64,000 nucleotides of DNA from Candidatus Binataceae bacterium (GCA_035294265.1 DATGLK010000110.1:1-64000), one strand, 5' to 3'. Counted from the first letter of the stretch, positions 1 to 9,640 are shown. Made by a program: numbers and translations. Notes: a model not told the origin generated them from the sequence alone.

Positions 1-2534
1 ACGTCGACATCAACATGAGCGTGCCCAAGGTCTCTGACTTCAATCGCCTTCCGATCAAATGGAGTAATGGCGCGCCGGTGTTTCTGGGCGACGTGGCTCA
101 TGTCACGGACTCTCATCAGCCGCAAACCAACGTGGTGCGGGTGGACGGGCGTCAGGCCACCTATCTGATGGTGATCAAACATGCCAGCGCCTCTACTCTG
201 GCGGTGGTGGATGCGGTGCGCGCCAAAATTCCCCTAATCCGGGCCACCGGGCCTAAGGGGATGGAGGTTTCGCTGACCTTCGATCAATCTAAGTTTGTCC
301 GTGCGGCGTTGTGGGACGTGGTCCAGGAAGCGGTTACGGCGGCAGCGCTGGTGGCTCTCATGGTGCTGATCTTCTTGGGCTCGCCCCGCAGTATGTTGAT
401 CGTAATCACCTCGATTCCGCTCTCGATCCTGACCGCGATCGTCGGGCTCAAGCTGGCCGGCCAGACGATTAACACCATGACCCTGGGCGGGATTGCGCTG
501 GCAGTGGGGATGCTGGTGGATGATGCGACGGTGGAAATCGAGAATATTCATCGCAACCAGGCGCTGGGCAAGCCGCTGCTGGTGGCGATCCTGGACGGCG
601 CCAGCCAAATCGCCACCCCCACTTTGGTTGGCACCCTGGCGATTTGTATCGTCTTCTTTCCGGTGGTGCTGCTGACCGGGGTGGCGCGCTTCCTGTTTAC
701 GCCCTTGGCGATGGCGGTGGTGTTTGCGATGCTCACCTCCTACCTGCTCTCGCGCACCCTGGTGCCGACCATGGCCCGCTACCTGCTGCCCGAGCAGCAC
801 AGCGAGCCAGACGTCAATAGCTGGTGGGGCCGATTCGTGCTCCGCTTCGAGGCTGGTTTCGCGCGGCTGCGTGAGAACTACCGCTGGGCCTTGGGCGCTT
901 TTATCGCGCGGCGCACAACCGCATTGGCGGTCAGCGCGGCGGCGATTGTAATTTCGGCGGGGCTGGTGCTGGTGGTGGGGGAGGATTTCTTCCCGGCCGT
1001 CGACGCAGGGATGATGCGGTTGCACGTGCGGGCACCCACTGGGACCCGGATCGAGCGCAGCGAAGTCATCGTGGACAACGTCGAGCGCGCGATTCGCCAG
1101 GTGATACCGCCTGCGGAGCTGGAAAGTATCAGCGATAATATCGGTCTGCCGCTCTCCTACGACCTGGCCTTCTACCAGACCGACAGCACCGGCCCGCAAG
1201 ACGCCGATATTCTCATTCAGCTCCAGCCCCGCCATCGTCCCACCGCCTACTATCAGGAGCGCATCCGGACCCTGCTGGCTCAGCGTTTTCCCAACGTGGT
1301 GACCTACTTCCAGGCCGCTGATATCACCAGCCAAGTCCTCAACTTCGGCCTGCCGGCGGCAATCGACGCCCAGGTCCAAGGCTACGACTTGCAGTCGGAC
1401 TACGACTGGGCGCTGCGCCTGAAGCAACGCATGCAGATTATTCCTGGGGTGCGCGATCTGCGCATCGCCGAGCCTCTGGACTATCCCGCGATCAACGTCG
1501 AAGTGGATCGCACCAAGGCGCTGCAGTTCGGCGTAACTCAGGAGCAGGTTGCCTCCAGCGTGCTCGCCACCTTGTCGGGCGCGTATCTGTTGCAACCCAA
1601 TTTCTGGCTGGATCCGGTCAACGGGGTCAACTACGAAGTCATCGCGCAAACTCCCCAGGAAAAAATGGATGCCATGCCGGAGTTGGCCAACATCCCCTTG
1701 AGCACCAGTCCGCCCGCCACCACCGATCAGATGGCGGCCGAGACCATCAGCCCGCAGCCGCAATTGCTGGGCAATATCGCCAGTTTCCATCGCTCCTGGG
1801 ATCCCGCGGTCGTGGCCCATTACACCGTGCAACGCGTGATCGACGTCGACTGCGCGGTCGAGGGGCGCGACCTGGGTAGCGTCAGCCGAGCGGTTGGACA
1901 GGCGATCCAGAGTTTGGGCAAATTGCCGCCGGGGACAACCATTCAGATCCTCGGACAGAGCCAAGCCATGAGGGACTCCTTCACCACCCTGGGCGAAGGG
2001 TTAGTCCTTGCCATTATCCTGGTCTACCTGTTGATGGTGGCCAACTTTCAGTCCTGGTTGGAGCCGCTGATTATCACCCTGGCGGTGACTGGAGCGCTGG
2101 CCGGGGTATTATGGATGCTGGCGATCACCGGTACCACCATCAACGTGGAGTCGCTGATGGGCTCCATCATGGCGGTGGGGGTGGGTGTGGCCAATGGCAA
2201 CCTGTTGATCATTTTTGCCAACGATCTGCGCGAGGAAGGCTATAGTCCGGTCGCGGCGGCGATCGAGGCTGGCCGTATCCGCCTACGTCCGATCATCATG
2301 ACCGCCTTGGCGATGATTTTGGGGATGCTGCCGATGGCGCTGGGACTGGGAACCGGCGCCGAACAGAACGCGCCCCTGGGACGTGCGGTAATTGGCGGCC
2401 TGATCGCGGCCACCCTGATGACCCTGTTCGTGGTTCCCACTGTGTACTCGATTTTCAGCCGCCACCTGATCGGCAAGGAGCAACGCGACGCCGAAGTCGA
2501 AGGCGTGGAGCGTCAGTTGCGCAACCCGGTCTAA
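1..2534 (+). CDS. RND efflux permease, 5' truncated by window edge
   Basis: Inner-membrane RND transporter (AcrB/HAE1-like) that would export small molecules using the proton gradient. The frame is open to base 3, so the first in-frame ATG at 15 is internal. About 843 residues remain of the usual ~1,030-1,050, so roughly the first 200 lie outside the window. The TM4 motif GMLVDDATVEIEN contains the paired Asp (bases 519-524) used for proton relay. The C-terminal half has the second TM bundle. In TM10, where AcrB has GLSAKNAIL with the relay Lys, this protein reads GVGVANGNLL, so that Lys is missing. The adaptor gene follows 55 bases after the stop, the reverse of the common adaptor-permease order. 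Family is certain; substrate is unknown. Confidence 0.93.
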   Translation, partial: VDINMSVPKVSDFNRLPIKWSNGAPVFLGDVAHVTDSHQPQTNVVRVDGRQATYLMVIKHASASTLAVVDAVRAKIPLIRATGPKGMEVSLTFDQSKFVRAALWDVVQEAVTAAALVALMVLIFLGSPRSMLIVITSIPLSILTAIVGLKLAGQTINTMTLGGIALAVGMLVDDATVEIENIHRNQALGKPLLVAILDGASQIATPTLVGTLAICIVFFPVVLLTGVARFLFTPLAMAVVFAMLTSYLLSRTLVPTMARYLLPEQHSEPDVNSWWGRFVLRFEAGFARLRENYRWALGAFIARRTTALAVSAAAIVISAGLVLVVGEDFFPAVDAGMMRLHVRAPTGTRIERSEVIVDNVERAIRQVIPPAELESISDNIGLPLSYDLAFYQTDSTGPQDADILIQLQPRHRPTAYYQERIRTLLAQRFPNVVTYFQAADITSQVLNFGLPAAIDAQVQGYDLQSDYDWALRLKQRMQIIPGVRDLRIAEPLDYPAINVEVDRTKALQFGVTQEQVASSVLATLSGAYLLQPNFWLDPVNGVNYEVIAQTPQEKMDAMPELANIPLSTSPPATTDQMAAETISPQPQLLGNIASFHRSWDPAVVAHYTVQRVIDVDCAVEGRDLGSVSRAVGQAIQSLGKLPPGTTIQILGQSQAMRDSFTTLGEGLVLAIILVYLLMVANFQSWLEPLIITLAVTGALAGVLWMLAITGTTINVESLMGSIMAVGVGVANGNLLIIFANDLREEGYSPVAAAIEAGRIRLRPIIMTALAMILGMLPMALGLGTGAEQNAPLGRAVIGGLIAATLMTLFVVPTVYSIFSRHLIGKEQRDAEVEGVERQLRNPV

Positions 2535-2589
2535 CATGAGCGACCGCTTAACCGCGCGCCTTAAGCCTGACGGCCGGCACCGAGATTAG

Positions 2590-3741
2590 ATGGAGCAGGA
2601 TTCGCGCAATTTTTCCGTGCCGCCGCCGGGCAGGTGGTTCCTAATCGGCGGCTTGGTGTCAATCGTGCTGCTGCTGGTCATCACCGCGGGTCTCGTCCTG
2701 GCGCGCGAGCACTGGATCATGCGCCAGAGCGCGGCCCTCAAACGCCAAGTGGCGGCCGGCCCGCGAGTATTGGTGGTGCCAATCGGGCGCACCGCGCCCA
2801 CCCGCACCCTGGTGCTGCCGGCTCTCACGCGTGGCTTCGACGAGACCGAGATTTATGCCAAGGTTCCCGGCTATCTGCGTGCCTTGTACGTGGATAAGGG
2901 GGACCGAATCAGAAGAGGTGAGATTTTGGCCCGGATAGAATCGCCGGAGACCGACAAGCAGGTGGCCAACTACCGGGCCAATTATCTGCTGGCCAAGGTC
3001 ACCGACGATCGCGACGCCGAGTTGTGGCGCAAAGGCGTAATCTCCCGCCAAGCCTATGATGATCAGCATGCTCTGATGTTGCAGGCACGCGCCACCCTGG
3101 CTCAGTACGAGGCGCTGCAGGGCTACGAAATCATTCGCGCACCTTTTGACGGAATCGTCACGGCGCGCAACGTCGATCCCGGCCACCTGGTGCCAGAAGC
3201 CACCGCCGCTACCAGCACCACCGATGCGATAATCAGCATAGCTCGACTCAAGCCGCTGCGCGTCTTCGCCTATGTGCCACAGGACGTCGCCACCTTTATT
3301 CACAATGGCGATCAGGCCACCATTACAGTGCGCAACTATCCTGGCCGCATTTTCGAGGGCACTATCACGCGTCATCCCCAGGCCCTATCACCCGACTCTC
3401 GCACCATGTTGGTTGAAGTCGATCTGCCCAATGACGATCAAGCGCTTTATCCCGGGATGTACGGGACCGCCCGATTCGTGGTCCGCATGCCGGTGAGCGC
3501 GCCGCTGGTGCCCGACGACGCGTTGATTTTTCGCAACAACCGGGTCTATGTGCCGGTGGTGCGCAACAACCGCTTGCGTCTGGTTGAAATCACTTTGGGC
3601 TACGACAATGGTGTGCAGGTCGAGGCCACCAGCGGTGTGCATTACGACGAGCTCATCGCAATTGACGTGGGCCAGGCGGCGCGCGACGGCGAGCAGGTGC
3701 AGCCGGTCCTAAGCCATCAATCCGAAAACGCCGAGGATTGA
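2590..3741 (+). CDS. RND periplasmic adaptor (membrane fusion protein, HlyD-like)
   Basis: A 383-residue periplasmic adaptor expected to bridge the RND pump just upstream to an outer-membrane channel. It has a short cytoplasmic N-terminus, one anchor helix around residues 17-38 and a lipoyl/biotinyl-like hairpin at YAKVPGYLRALYVDKGDRI. A rather short alpha-hairpin and the second lipoyl half (APFDGIVTARNVDPG) follow, then beta-barrel and membrane-proximal domains. The ATG at 2590 has only a weak upstream ribosome site. Spacing and strand suggest co-transcription with the permease. No outer-membrane factor is adjacent; the TolC-like gene at 37-39 kb belongs with another exporter. Confidence 0.92.
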   Translation: MEQDSRNFSVPPPGRWFLIGGLVSIVLLLVITAGLVLAREHWIMRQSAALKRQVAAGPRVLVVPIGRTAPTRTLVLPALTRGFDETEIYAKVPGYLRALYVDKGDRIRRGEILARIESPETDKQVANYRANYLLAKVTDDRDAELWRKGVISRQAYDDQHALMLQARATLAQYEALQGYEIIRAPFDGIVTARNVDPGHLVPEATAATSTTDAIISIARLKPLRVFAYVPQDVATFIHNGDQATITVRNYPGRIFEGTITRHPQALSPDSRTMLVEVDLPNDDQALYPGMYGTARFVVRMPVSAPLVPDDALIFRNNRVYVPVVRNNRLRLVEITLGYDNGVQVEATSGVHYDELIAIDVGQAARDGEQVQPVLSHQSENAED

Positions 3742-3806
3742 GCGGCGCCTAGAGGCGGTTTCGGTTGGCCTTTTATTAGTGTAAAAGTCGCGCAGGAGAA
3801 TTATGC

Positions 3807-4268
3807 ATGAGCGGGCAGTCCAACAAAGCCTATTTTGCCGCCGGTTGCTTTTGGCATGTCGAAGAAGTCTTCAGCCGTGTTCCGGGAGTGATTGCCACCA
3901 CCGTGGGTTACATGGGCGGCTCGGTGCCGCACCCCACCTACGAGATGGTTTGCAGCGATCGCACCGGTCATGCCGAAACGGTGGAAGTGGAATACGATCC
4001 GGACCGCGTCTCCTACGAACGCTTGTTGGAGATATTCTTTGAGCTGCACGACCCCACCACCCTCAATCGCCAGGGCCCCGATATCGGCACGCAGTATCGC
4101 TCGGCGATTTTCTACGATTCCGAAGCGCAGCGGCTGGCGGCGCAGGAAGCGATAGAAAAATTGCGGCAGGCTGGTCGTTATCCCCGCCCCATTGTGACCG
4201 AGGTAGTCCCACTCAAACCCTTCTACCGCGCCGAAGAGTACCATCAGCACTATTTTGCCAAGGGTTAA
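3807..4268 (+). CDS. msrA: peptide-methionine (S)-S-oxide reductase MsrA
   Basis: Repairs oxidised methionine by reducing the S-sulfoxide, normally with thioredoxin. The 153 residues are about the short MsrA length. The active-site motif AAGCFWHVEE places the nucleophilic cysteine at residue 14, followed by the family-typical GVIATTVGYMGG and GTQYRSAIF segments. No cysteine is seen near the C-terminus, so recycling probably uses another cysteine (one lies in EMVCSDRTGH) or an external thiol. An AGGAG site lies about 9 bases before the ATG. It stands 65 bases after the adaptor gene and 32 before the amidohydrolase, and may share a transcript with the latter. Confidence 0.96.
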   Translation: MSGQSNKAYFAAGCFWHVEEVFSRVPGVIATTVGYMGGSVPHPTYEMVCSDRTGHAETVEVEYDPDRVSYERLLEIFFELHDPTTLNRQGPDIGTQYRSAIFYDSEAQRLAAQEAIEKLRQAGRYPRPIVTEVVPLKPFYRAEEYHQHYFAKG

Positions 4269-4300
4269 CAAGCAGCGCCCACCAGGGAGGTCGCCGTGCG

Positions 4301-5248
4301 ATGAAAATTGACGTGCATGCCCATTATTTCCCCGCCCGCTTCAACCAGATCATGGCCCGGCGCAGTCCTCGCGACGCTCAAGACATGGGTGCCGGCGACG
4401 CCTCGGGACAGGTCGAGGCACGGTTGGCGGACATGGACGCCGCCGGAGTGCAGATGCAAATTCTTTCCACTGCCGCGCGCGGACCTTACTTTCCCGCCGT
4501 CAACGAGGCGGTGGAGGGAGCGCGCGTAGCCAACGATCTCTATGCCGAACTTGTGGCCCGCCATCCTAAACGCTTTGACGTCTTTGCTTCGGTCCCGCTG
4601 CCGCATCTGGATGCGACCATGCGCGAGTTGGAACGAGCGCTGGATGAATTGGGGATGGTGGGGGTAACAGCTACCACTTCGGTGCTGCAAAAGCCCCTGG
4701 TAGATCCTCAATTCGAGCCCTTTTTCGCCGAACTCGATCGGCGTCACGCGCCGTTGTTTATCCATCCGGCGGGCGTTGGGGCCTGCTCGGCGCACATTTT
4801 GGACTACGGGCTGGAATGGGCGATTGGGGCGCCGGTGGAGGACACCGTGATTGCGCTGCAGTTGGTCGCCCGCCAAATACCCGTGCGCTTTCCCAATATC
4901 AAAATCATCCTGGCTCACTTGGGCGGCGCATTACCGATGCTGGCGGCGCGCCTGGAGCATCTGATGCCCAGCTACACCCAGATCAAGCTGGGCGAGCCAC
5001 CACTTACCACCCTGCGCCGAATGTGGTACGACACCGTCGCGCACAACTCGATTGCGGCGTTGCGCTGCGCCTGCGATACGCTGGGCACGGACCGCATCGT
5101 GTTGGGGAGCGATTTTCCTTACATGCGCGCGGATTGGTACCGTGGTGCGGTCAGCCATATTCAGCAATCGGGCCTGCCCCAGGCAGCTATCGACCAAATC
5201 CTGGAGCGCAATGCGATGACGCTGCTGGGGCTAGCGGAACGGGGTTGA
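4301..5248 (+). CDS. amidohydrolase, ACMSD-like family
   Basis: A 315-residue TIM-barrel metal-dependent hydrolase or decarboxylase of the aminocarboxymuconate-semialdehyde decarboxylase group (COG2159-type). The N-terminal MKIDVHAHYFP gives the metal-binding H-x-H at residues 6 and 8. A further histidine lies in FIHPAG and the late acidic ligand in VLGSDFPYMR. A GGGAGG ribosome site sits 10 bases before the ATG. Related enzymes act on ring-cleavage or decarboxylation intermediates, which would suit an organism with two aromatic loci downstream, but this gene is not in either cluster. It is not clearly LigI or LigJ. Substrate unknown. Confidence 0.85.
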   Translation: MKIDVHAHYFPARFNQIMARRSPRDAQDMGAGDASGQVEARLADMDAAGVQMQILSTAARGPYFPAVNEAVEGARVANDLYAELVARHPKRFDVFASVPLPHLDATMRELERALDELGMVGVTATTSVLQKPLVDPQFEPFFAELDRRHAPLFIHPAGVGACSAHILDYGLEWAIGAPVEDTVIALQLVARQIPVRFPNIKIILAHLGGALPMLAARLEHLMPSYTQIKLGEPPLTTLRRMWYDTVAHNSIAALRCACDTLGTDRIVLGSDFPYMRADWYRGAVSHIQQSGLPQAAIDQILERNAMTLLGLAERG

Positions 5249-5402
5249 TTGGCCGCCCTTGGCGTGAGGCGTTAAGTGCGGTCTTGCCTTCTGCTTTCGC
5301 ATAGCGCCATCGGCCCGCGCACTGCAGGAGGACTACTTATCCGGCCAAGAAGTTAGATTGGAGATCAAACCGCCGGTCAGTCGGAAAAGCGGAGAGGAAC
5401 AG

Positions 5403-5783
5403 GTGCTCACTCCCTGGCGATCGTTGAGCCAACCCGATCCGGGGCGGCAATACGTGGCCCTGCTTACAGCCTTGGGGCTGCAGCGCGCACGAGACGTCCC
5501 GCTGCTTTTTTGGCACACCTGGCGAATTTGGGGCCAATTGCGCAAGAGCCGCGGGCTGGTGGGCTATTCACTGCGCGCCGAGCTTTTGAGCCAGCGTTTC
5601 TGGACGCTCTCGGCCTGGGAAGACGAACTGACGCTGCAGGCGTTTGTGCGTACCCTCCCGCATGTTCGAATCATGAAAGTGATGGCGCCGCGCACGCGCG
5701 CCAACAGCTTCCTGCGTTGGACCATCTTAGGCGCGGATTTGCCACCCCGTTGGGATGATGCTTTAGCCCGCGCGCGGGCCTGA
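5403..5783 (+). CDS. small ABM/DUF3291-like protein
   Basis: A protein of 126 residues resembling the dimeric alpha/beta-barrel proteins annotated as antibiotic-biosynthesis-monooxygenase or DUF3291-like. The evidence is the RFWTLSAWEDELTLQAFVR stretch followed by PHVRIMKVMAP and a C-terminal PPRWDDALARARA tail. The GTG at 5403 is preferred because GGAGAGGA ends 4 bases before it. The frame stays open to a TTG at 5358 with no good site, and an AGGAGG at 5326 has no start near it. The last 21 bases overlap the end of the convergent membrane-protein gene. Function unknown; heme or small-molecule binding is only family guesswork. Confidence 0.7.
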   Translation: MLTPWRSLSQPDPGRQYVALLTALGLQRARDVPLLFWHTWRIWGQLRKSRGLVGYSLRAELLSQRFWTLSAWEDELTLQAFVRTLPHVRIMKVMAPRTRANSFLRWTILGADLPPRWDDALARARA

Positions 5784-7928
5784 CGAAGCTTCCGTACCGA
5801 GGGCGCGCCTGGCGGCTTCAGGGCGAAGGTTCATCAGCAAAAAATCGATCTTATCAGGCGATGCCTCGTCGGCTCGGTAGCGCTGGGGAAATGGGTAAAG
5901 AATTTTTGCCGCTGCTGCGCGGTAGCGCGCGGCCAGGGCCGCGGCCACCTTGGGAGACGCGAACAATCCCACTGCCAGCGTGCTGTCGCTTCCTAGGCCT
6001 ACCCATAGGCCGGTGCTGGCCCCATGCGAGGTCCCGGCCAGGAGCCAGTCCAGCCGCGCCGCCCACTTGGAGTCGGGTAGCAGGCCGAGATCATGCAAGC
6101 GGCGTGGGTTGAGCTGGGAGAGGCTGCCGCCCGAATCGATGAATTGCAAAGCTGCGCGCAGCATCATTGCCGTCCACTGCTGGGCGGCACTCTGTTGCAG
6201 GCTTTCGAGCTGCGCGGCCGGTACGTTACCGGTCTTATCAACCCGATACACGGAGACGCCGCCGATTCGGACCGGGTTTGCGGGCAAGGGTATGGTCGAT
6301 GTCGCCGCGCCGTCGGCGATTAGGATCGCCTCGACCTGATGCGCAACCAGAAAACTGCGCCACTGAGTTTCGGCATCGGCCAGGGGTAGCGAAAACAGGG
6401 CCGAGTTGACCGCGGGCCAGCGTGCGAACTCCTCGGGGGTTGGTCCGATATAGCCGCCAGCCATGGAGAAATACATCCTAGTTTGCGCCTGCCACAACAT
6501 GCTCGGACCGTTCACTCCATAGGGAATAACTACGACCTTTTCGTCGCGATGCAGCACCTGGCGATACAGGCCGGCGCTGAAGAAGGCAGGCTGCGGATAT
6601 CCAGCGGCTTGCAACAGGAGTGGCTTGGGCAAGAGCGCGGCCACTGCGTATAGCGCGGCGATACGGCTCAGCCTTGCGCCCGGCGCCGCCCAGCAGGTGC
6701 TGACAACGATTGCGGCCAGCAGAAAGCCGTAGTTGGCCACGCGCACCGGCAGCGCGTTTTTGATCAGTGGCAGGTCAAAAAACTTGCTCCAAGGCATCCG
6801 CCCGATTCGGTGGCCGGCCACATGCAGCACCGGTCCCAGCGCCAGGACGATGACCGTTACCATTACAAACAGCACCAGACGCGCCCAAGGCTGGGCGCGT
6901 CTGGTCCAGAAGAACCACCCCAGTAGCAAGAGCATCGGTAGGCCGAGGTAAAACTCGTTCTCCGCCAGATTGCCGGTGAAGCGTGAAGTCAGAGTCACGG
7001 CCCGTGCGGGCGCAATCAGCAGTAGCTGGGTTGGCAGAGCGAAGCCGAGCAGATCGGCCGAGAAGAATGCGTCCGGAAACAGGGGTCGGCGCGGGGCCGC
7101 ATGATGGGCCAAGGCAAGATATACAAAGGGTGCCAATGCGATAGCCGCCAGCAGGTATCCGGCCGCCAACGGTCCGAGGTTCACCCATAAGGCGCGCCGA
7201 TAAGACCCAAGCAGCAGGAAGCCGCCGAGCAAGGTCGCCGCGGCGATGACCGTCATGGTGGCGAGGATCTCGCTGGAGAGCAGGCACTGCACGACCAGCA
7301 AGGCGGCCAAGGCGAGGGTAAACTTCCGACCCCCGATCGAACCATCGAGCAGCAGAAGGAAGAGCAGCACGCACAGCGGCGGCACGAAGGTAAAGGTCAG
7401 ACTGAGGTGACCACCTATCAGATGGCCCATCTCATAGGGGGAAAAGCCGTAGATTGCCCCTCCGACCAAGGCCGCGGCGAAGCGCCCGGTCAGTTTGCGG
7501 CACAGCAGGAAGGCTGCAAATGCCGCGAGCACTGGAGCCAAAATAGCGGCCAGGTTGTAGGCGACGACTGGGCCAAAAAGTGAGGTTATTGGCCACAGCA
7601 CGAAAGCAAGCGCGGGAATCGACGTAGCCCAGGTCAGGTTGAAGCCGGATGGCGCCCAGATCACGCGAGAGATAAAGGGGTTGAGGTGGTGAGCGATGGC
7701 GTGTGGCCACCACACCAGGCACCACATCATTACCGAAGGGTCACTGCCAAAGCCGATGTGACGCCTGGCCGGGTTGGCCAAGATTGGCACGGCCGCGACG
7801 AATATCGCGAGGGCCAAGTATATTGCAAACGCCGCACTTTTAGCCCGGCGCGATTGGGTCGGGAGAGGCGCCGGTTTGCGCCGGGGCAAAGGTCTGCCCA
7901 AGGACTCAGCCGGCGTGGCTGAACACAC
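5763..7928 (-). CDS. large polytopic membrane protein, glycosyltransferase-like (GT-C type)
   Basis: A 721-residue membrane protein with about ten hydrophobic helices in the first two thirds (for example near residues 34-55, 100-125, 130-150 and 190-240) and a soluble C-terminal domain. An early acidic loop (GFGSDPSVMMWCLVWW) followed by helices resembles the layout of GT-C or YfhO-like lipid-linked sugar transferases, in which a first-loop Asp is catalytic. That is inference; no signature motif is decisive. The start is a GTG with a weak ribosome site. The 3' end overlaps the convergent ABM-like gene by 21 bases. It stands alone, with no polysaccharide genes nearby. Confidence 0.75.
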   Translation of the reverse strand: MCSATPAESLGRPLPRRKPAPLPTQSRRAKSAAFAIYLALAIFVAAVPILANPARRHIGFGSDPSVMMWCLVWWPHAIAHHLNPFISRVIWAPSGFNLTWATSIPALAFVLWPITSLFGPVVAYNLAAILAPVLAAFAAFLLCRKLTGRFAAALVGGAIYGFSPYEMGHLIGGHLSLTFTFVPPLCVLLFLLLLDGSIGGRKFTLALAALLVVQCLLSSEILATMTVIAAATLLGGFLLLGSYRRALWVNLGPLAAGYLLAAIALAPFVYLALAHHAAPRRPLFPDAFFSADLLGFALPTQLLLIAPARAVTLTSRFTGNLAENEFYLGLPMLLLLGWFFWTRRAQPWARLVLFVMVTVIVLALGPVLHVAGHRIGRMPWSKFFDLPLIKNALPVRVANYGFLLAAIVVSTCWAAPGARLSRIAALYAVAALLPKPLLLQAAGYPQPAFFSAGLYRQVLHRDEKVVVIPYGVNGPSMLWQAQTRMYFSMAGGYIGPTPEEFARWPAVNSALFSLPLADAETQWRSFLVAHQVEAILIADGAATSTIPLPANPVRIGGVSVYRVDKTGNVPAAQLESLQQSAAQQWTAMMLRAALQFIDSGGSLSQLNPRRLHDLGLLPDSKWAARLDWLLAGTSHGASTGLWVGLGSDSTLAVGLFASPKVAAALAARYRAAAAKILYPFPQRYRADEASPDKIDFLLMNLRPEAARRALGTEASSGPRAG

Positions 7929-8058
7929 CCGCGTTCTGAACCATCGCCGGCTGCCGCTTAGGCTTACTCACCGCCGCGCCCCCTCGACCCTGAGCCGCTT
8001 TAGTGTTGCGGTTGGCTTTTATCCAACCACCGGTGGGCTTGGACAATAGTCACCCGCT

Positions 8059-9057
8059 TTAAGCGAGCACGACCAGATCGTAGGCGCGGGGCAAGCCTTC
8101 GGCGACCACGTCAACCTTGTCGCCATGTGCCGCGACCACGCTGCCGTCGTTAAGGGCGCCAAAGAAACCGCCTTCCGGGTTTTCAGCCAAGCTCATGATC
8201 ATCGCGCCGTTGGCCAGTCTGGGTACGGCTACGCGTTCAAAGCTCTGACCGCGATCCAGGCTGCGTAGCAGTGCGGCCTCGGCCCCGGTCTCGCGTTCGT
8301 ACCAAGCCGGCGGAGCCTGATTAGCTTCGGCGATATAGATGCGCACTTGGCCGCCGTTGCTCACTAGCAGTGGCACGGTATAGCCGTGCACCCCGTTGGT
8401 GATCTGCCGCCAACTGGTGCCGCTATTCTCGCTGAGGTAGAAGCCACGCCCGGTGGTGGCGTACAGGCGGGTGGAGTCATGCGGGTCGACCCGCACCACG
8501 TGGACGTCATCGTAGAGCCCCTCGTTGAGTGGCTCGAAGCTTTCGCCACGGTCACGGGTGCGAAAGATGCCGCCCTCTTCGACTCCGGCATAGAACGTTG
8601 CAGGGTCGGACGGATCGAATGCTATCGAGCGGACGTGCGGAACGTGGGGCGGCGGTGGAAAGGACCAATGGTCGCGTCCCGGCATCTTGAGAAAACTGAC
8701 GCATTCCTCGAAGCTATCTCCGCCATCGGTGCTCTTGAAGATGCGGCCGTGAGAGGCCCCAACATAGACCGTGCCACTTTTGTCGGGCGCGGTGGCAATT
8801 GCCCAGACTTCTTCCTTCTGCAGCTCGCGCATACCGATTGGCTGCCAAGTGTGGCCGCCGTCGCGGGAGCGCGACAGCACGTCGCGACCGTCGAAGTTCG
8901 AGCGGCTGTGGCTAGCCTTGCCGGCGTACAGCAGCTTGGAATCGAAATGGTCGCGAGCCACGCAAAACGCGGTGCTGGGGCCCTGGCTGATTACGTCAGG
9001 GCGGCCGCCCAGATCCAACAGTGCAACTCCCTTGGCGGTACCGATGCAAAGCTTCAT
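8059..9057 (-). CDS. Asp-box (BNR) repeat beta-propeller protein
   Basis: A 332-residue protein made largely of sialidase-type Asp-box repeats: SRDGGHTW, STDGGDSF, TRDRGESF, SENSGTSW and SLDRGQSF. This predicts a beta-propeller of the VPS10/YCF48-like kind. The ATG at 9057 is chosen because GGAGGAG lies 6 bases upstream; an in-frame TTG at 9072 would fall inside that ribosome site. No signal peptide is evident, since it begins MKLCIGTAKGVALLDLGG. Such proteins are often mislabelled glycosidases or photosystem assembly factors; catalytic residues are not evident. It follows the molybdenum hydroxylase small subunits on the same strand, 88 bases downstream, so co-transcription is possible. Function unknown. 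Confidence 0.82.
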   Translation of the reverse strand: MKLCIGTAKGVALLDLGGRPDVISQGPSTAFCVARDHFDSKLLYAGKASHSRSNFDGRDVLSRSRDGGHTWQPIGMRELQKEEVWAIATAPDKSGTVYVGASHGRIFKSTDGGDSFEECVSFLKMPGRDHWSFPPPPHVPHVRSIAFDPSDPATFYAGVEEGGIFRTRDRGESFEPLNEGLYDDVHVVRVDPHDSTRLYATTGRGFYLSENSGTSWRQITNGVHGYTVPLLVSNGGQVRIYIAEANQAPPAWYERETGAEAALLRSLDRGQSFERVAVPRLANGAMIMSLAENPEGGFFGALNDGSVVAAHGDKVDVVAEGLPRAYDLVVLA

Positions 9058-9145
9058 CTGCGCTCCTCCCAAACCAAACGGTTAAATAGCGATGTCTTTA
9101 CCTTATCATGCTTGCGTCTGAGTTAGAATCGCCGGCGCCGGCAAC

Positions 9146-9622
9146 TTAGCCTGCCAATATCCGTGCGGCGTCCTGGACTGCCCGCACGATCTTGTCGTAG
9201 CCCGTGCAGCGGCACAGATTGCCGGCTAGCGCGTAGCGGATTTCGGCCTCGCTGGGGTGGGGATTACGATCGAGCAGGGCCTTGGCCGACATTAGAAAGC
9301 CGGGCGTGCAGATGCCGCATTGCAGGCTGGCGTTTTCGAGAAATTTCTGCTGCAGCGGATGCAATTTGGCGCCCTGCGCCAGGCCTTCGACGGTGAGCAC
9401 GGTATGCCCCTGGGCTTCAACGCCCAGCACCAGGCAACTGCAGACCGGGCGGCCGTCCAACAATACCGTGCAGGCGCCGCAATCCCCTGTCAGGCAACCT
9501 TCCTTGCTACCGGTCAATCCCAGCACGTCGCGCAGCACCTCGAGCAGGCTTTGCCGGGGCTCGCACAAAAACTCGGTCTGTTGGCCGTTGACCAGGCTTT
9601 CCACCAACTGCTTTTGCGCCAT
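9146..9622 (-). CDS. molybdenum hydroxylase, [2Fe-2S] subunit (CoxS/XdhC-like)
   Basis: The 158-residue iron-sulfur subunit of a xanthine-dehydrogenase-family enzyme; it passes electrons between the molybdenum and FAD subunits. The plant-ferredoxin-type cluster is bound by C43, C48, C51 and C61 (GCLTGDCGACTV) and the second cluster by C102, C105, C137 and C139 (QCGICTPG, LCRCTGY). Length and motif spacing are normal. It lies 18 bases after the FAD subunit, clearly one transcript. The molybdenum subunit is on the other strand. The substrate (aldehyde, N-heterocycle or aromatic acyl-CoA) cannot be told from this subunit. Confidence 0.96.
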   Translation of the reverse strand: MAQKQLVESLVNGQQTEFLCEPRQSLLEVLRDVLGLTGSKEGCLTGDCGACTVLLDGRPVCSCLVLGVEAQGHTVLTVEGLAQGAKLHPLQQKFLENASLQCGICTPGFLMSAKALLDRNPHPSEAEIRYALAGNLCRCTGYDKIVRAVQDAARILAG

Positions 9623-9640
9623 GACAATGCCTTCCGCTTC

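Noticed and set aside
234-1964. 576-residue minus-strand frame inside the RND permease
   Set aside because: His/Gln/Arg-rich shadow of a clear coding gene in high-GC DNA; no domain.
4301-5248. Assignment of the amidohydrolase as LigI or LigJ of the 4,5-cleavage pathway
   Set aside because: General ACMSD-family features only; it lies 41 kb from the LigC-like gene and specific LigI/LigJ stretches were not seen.
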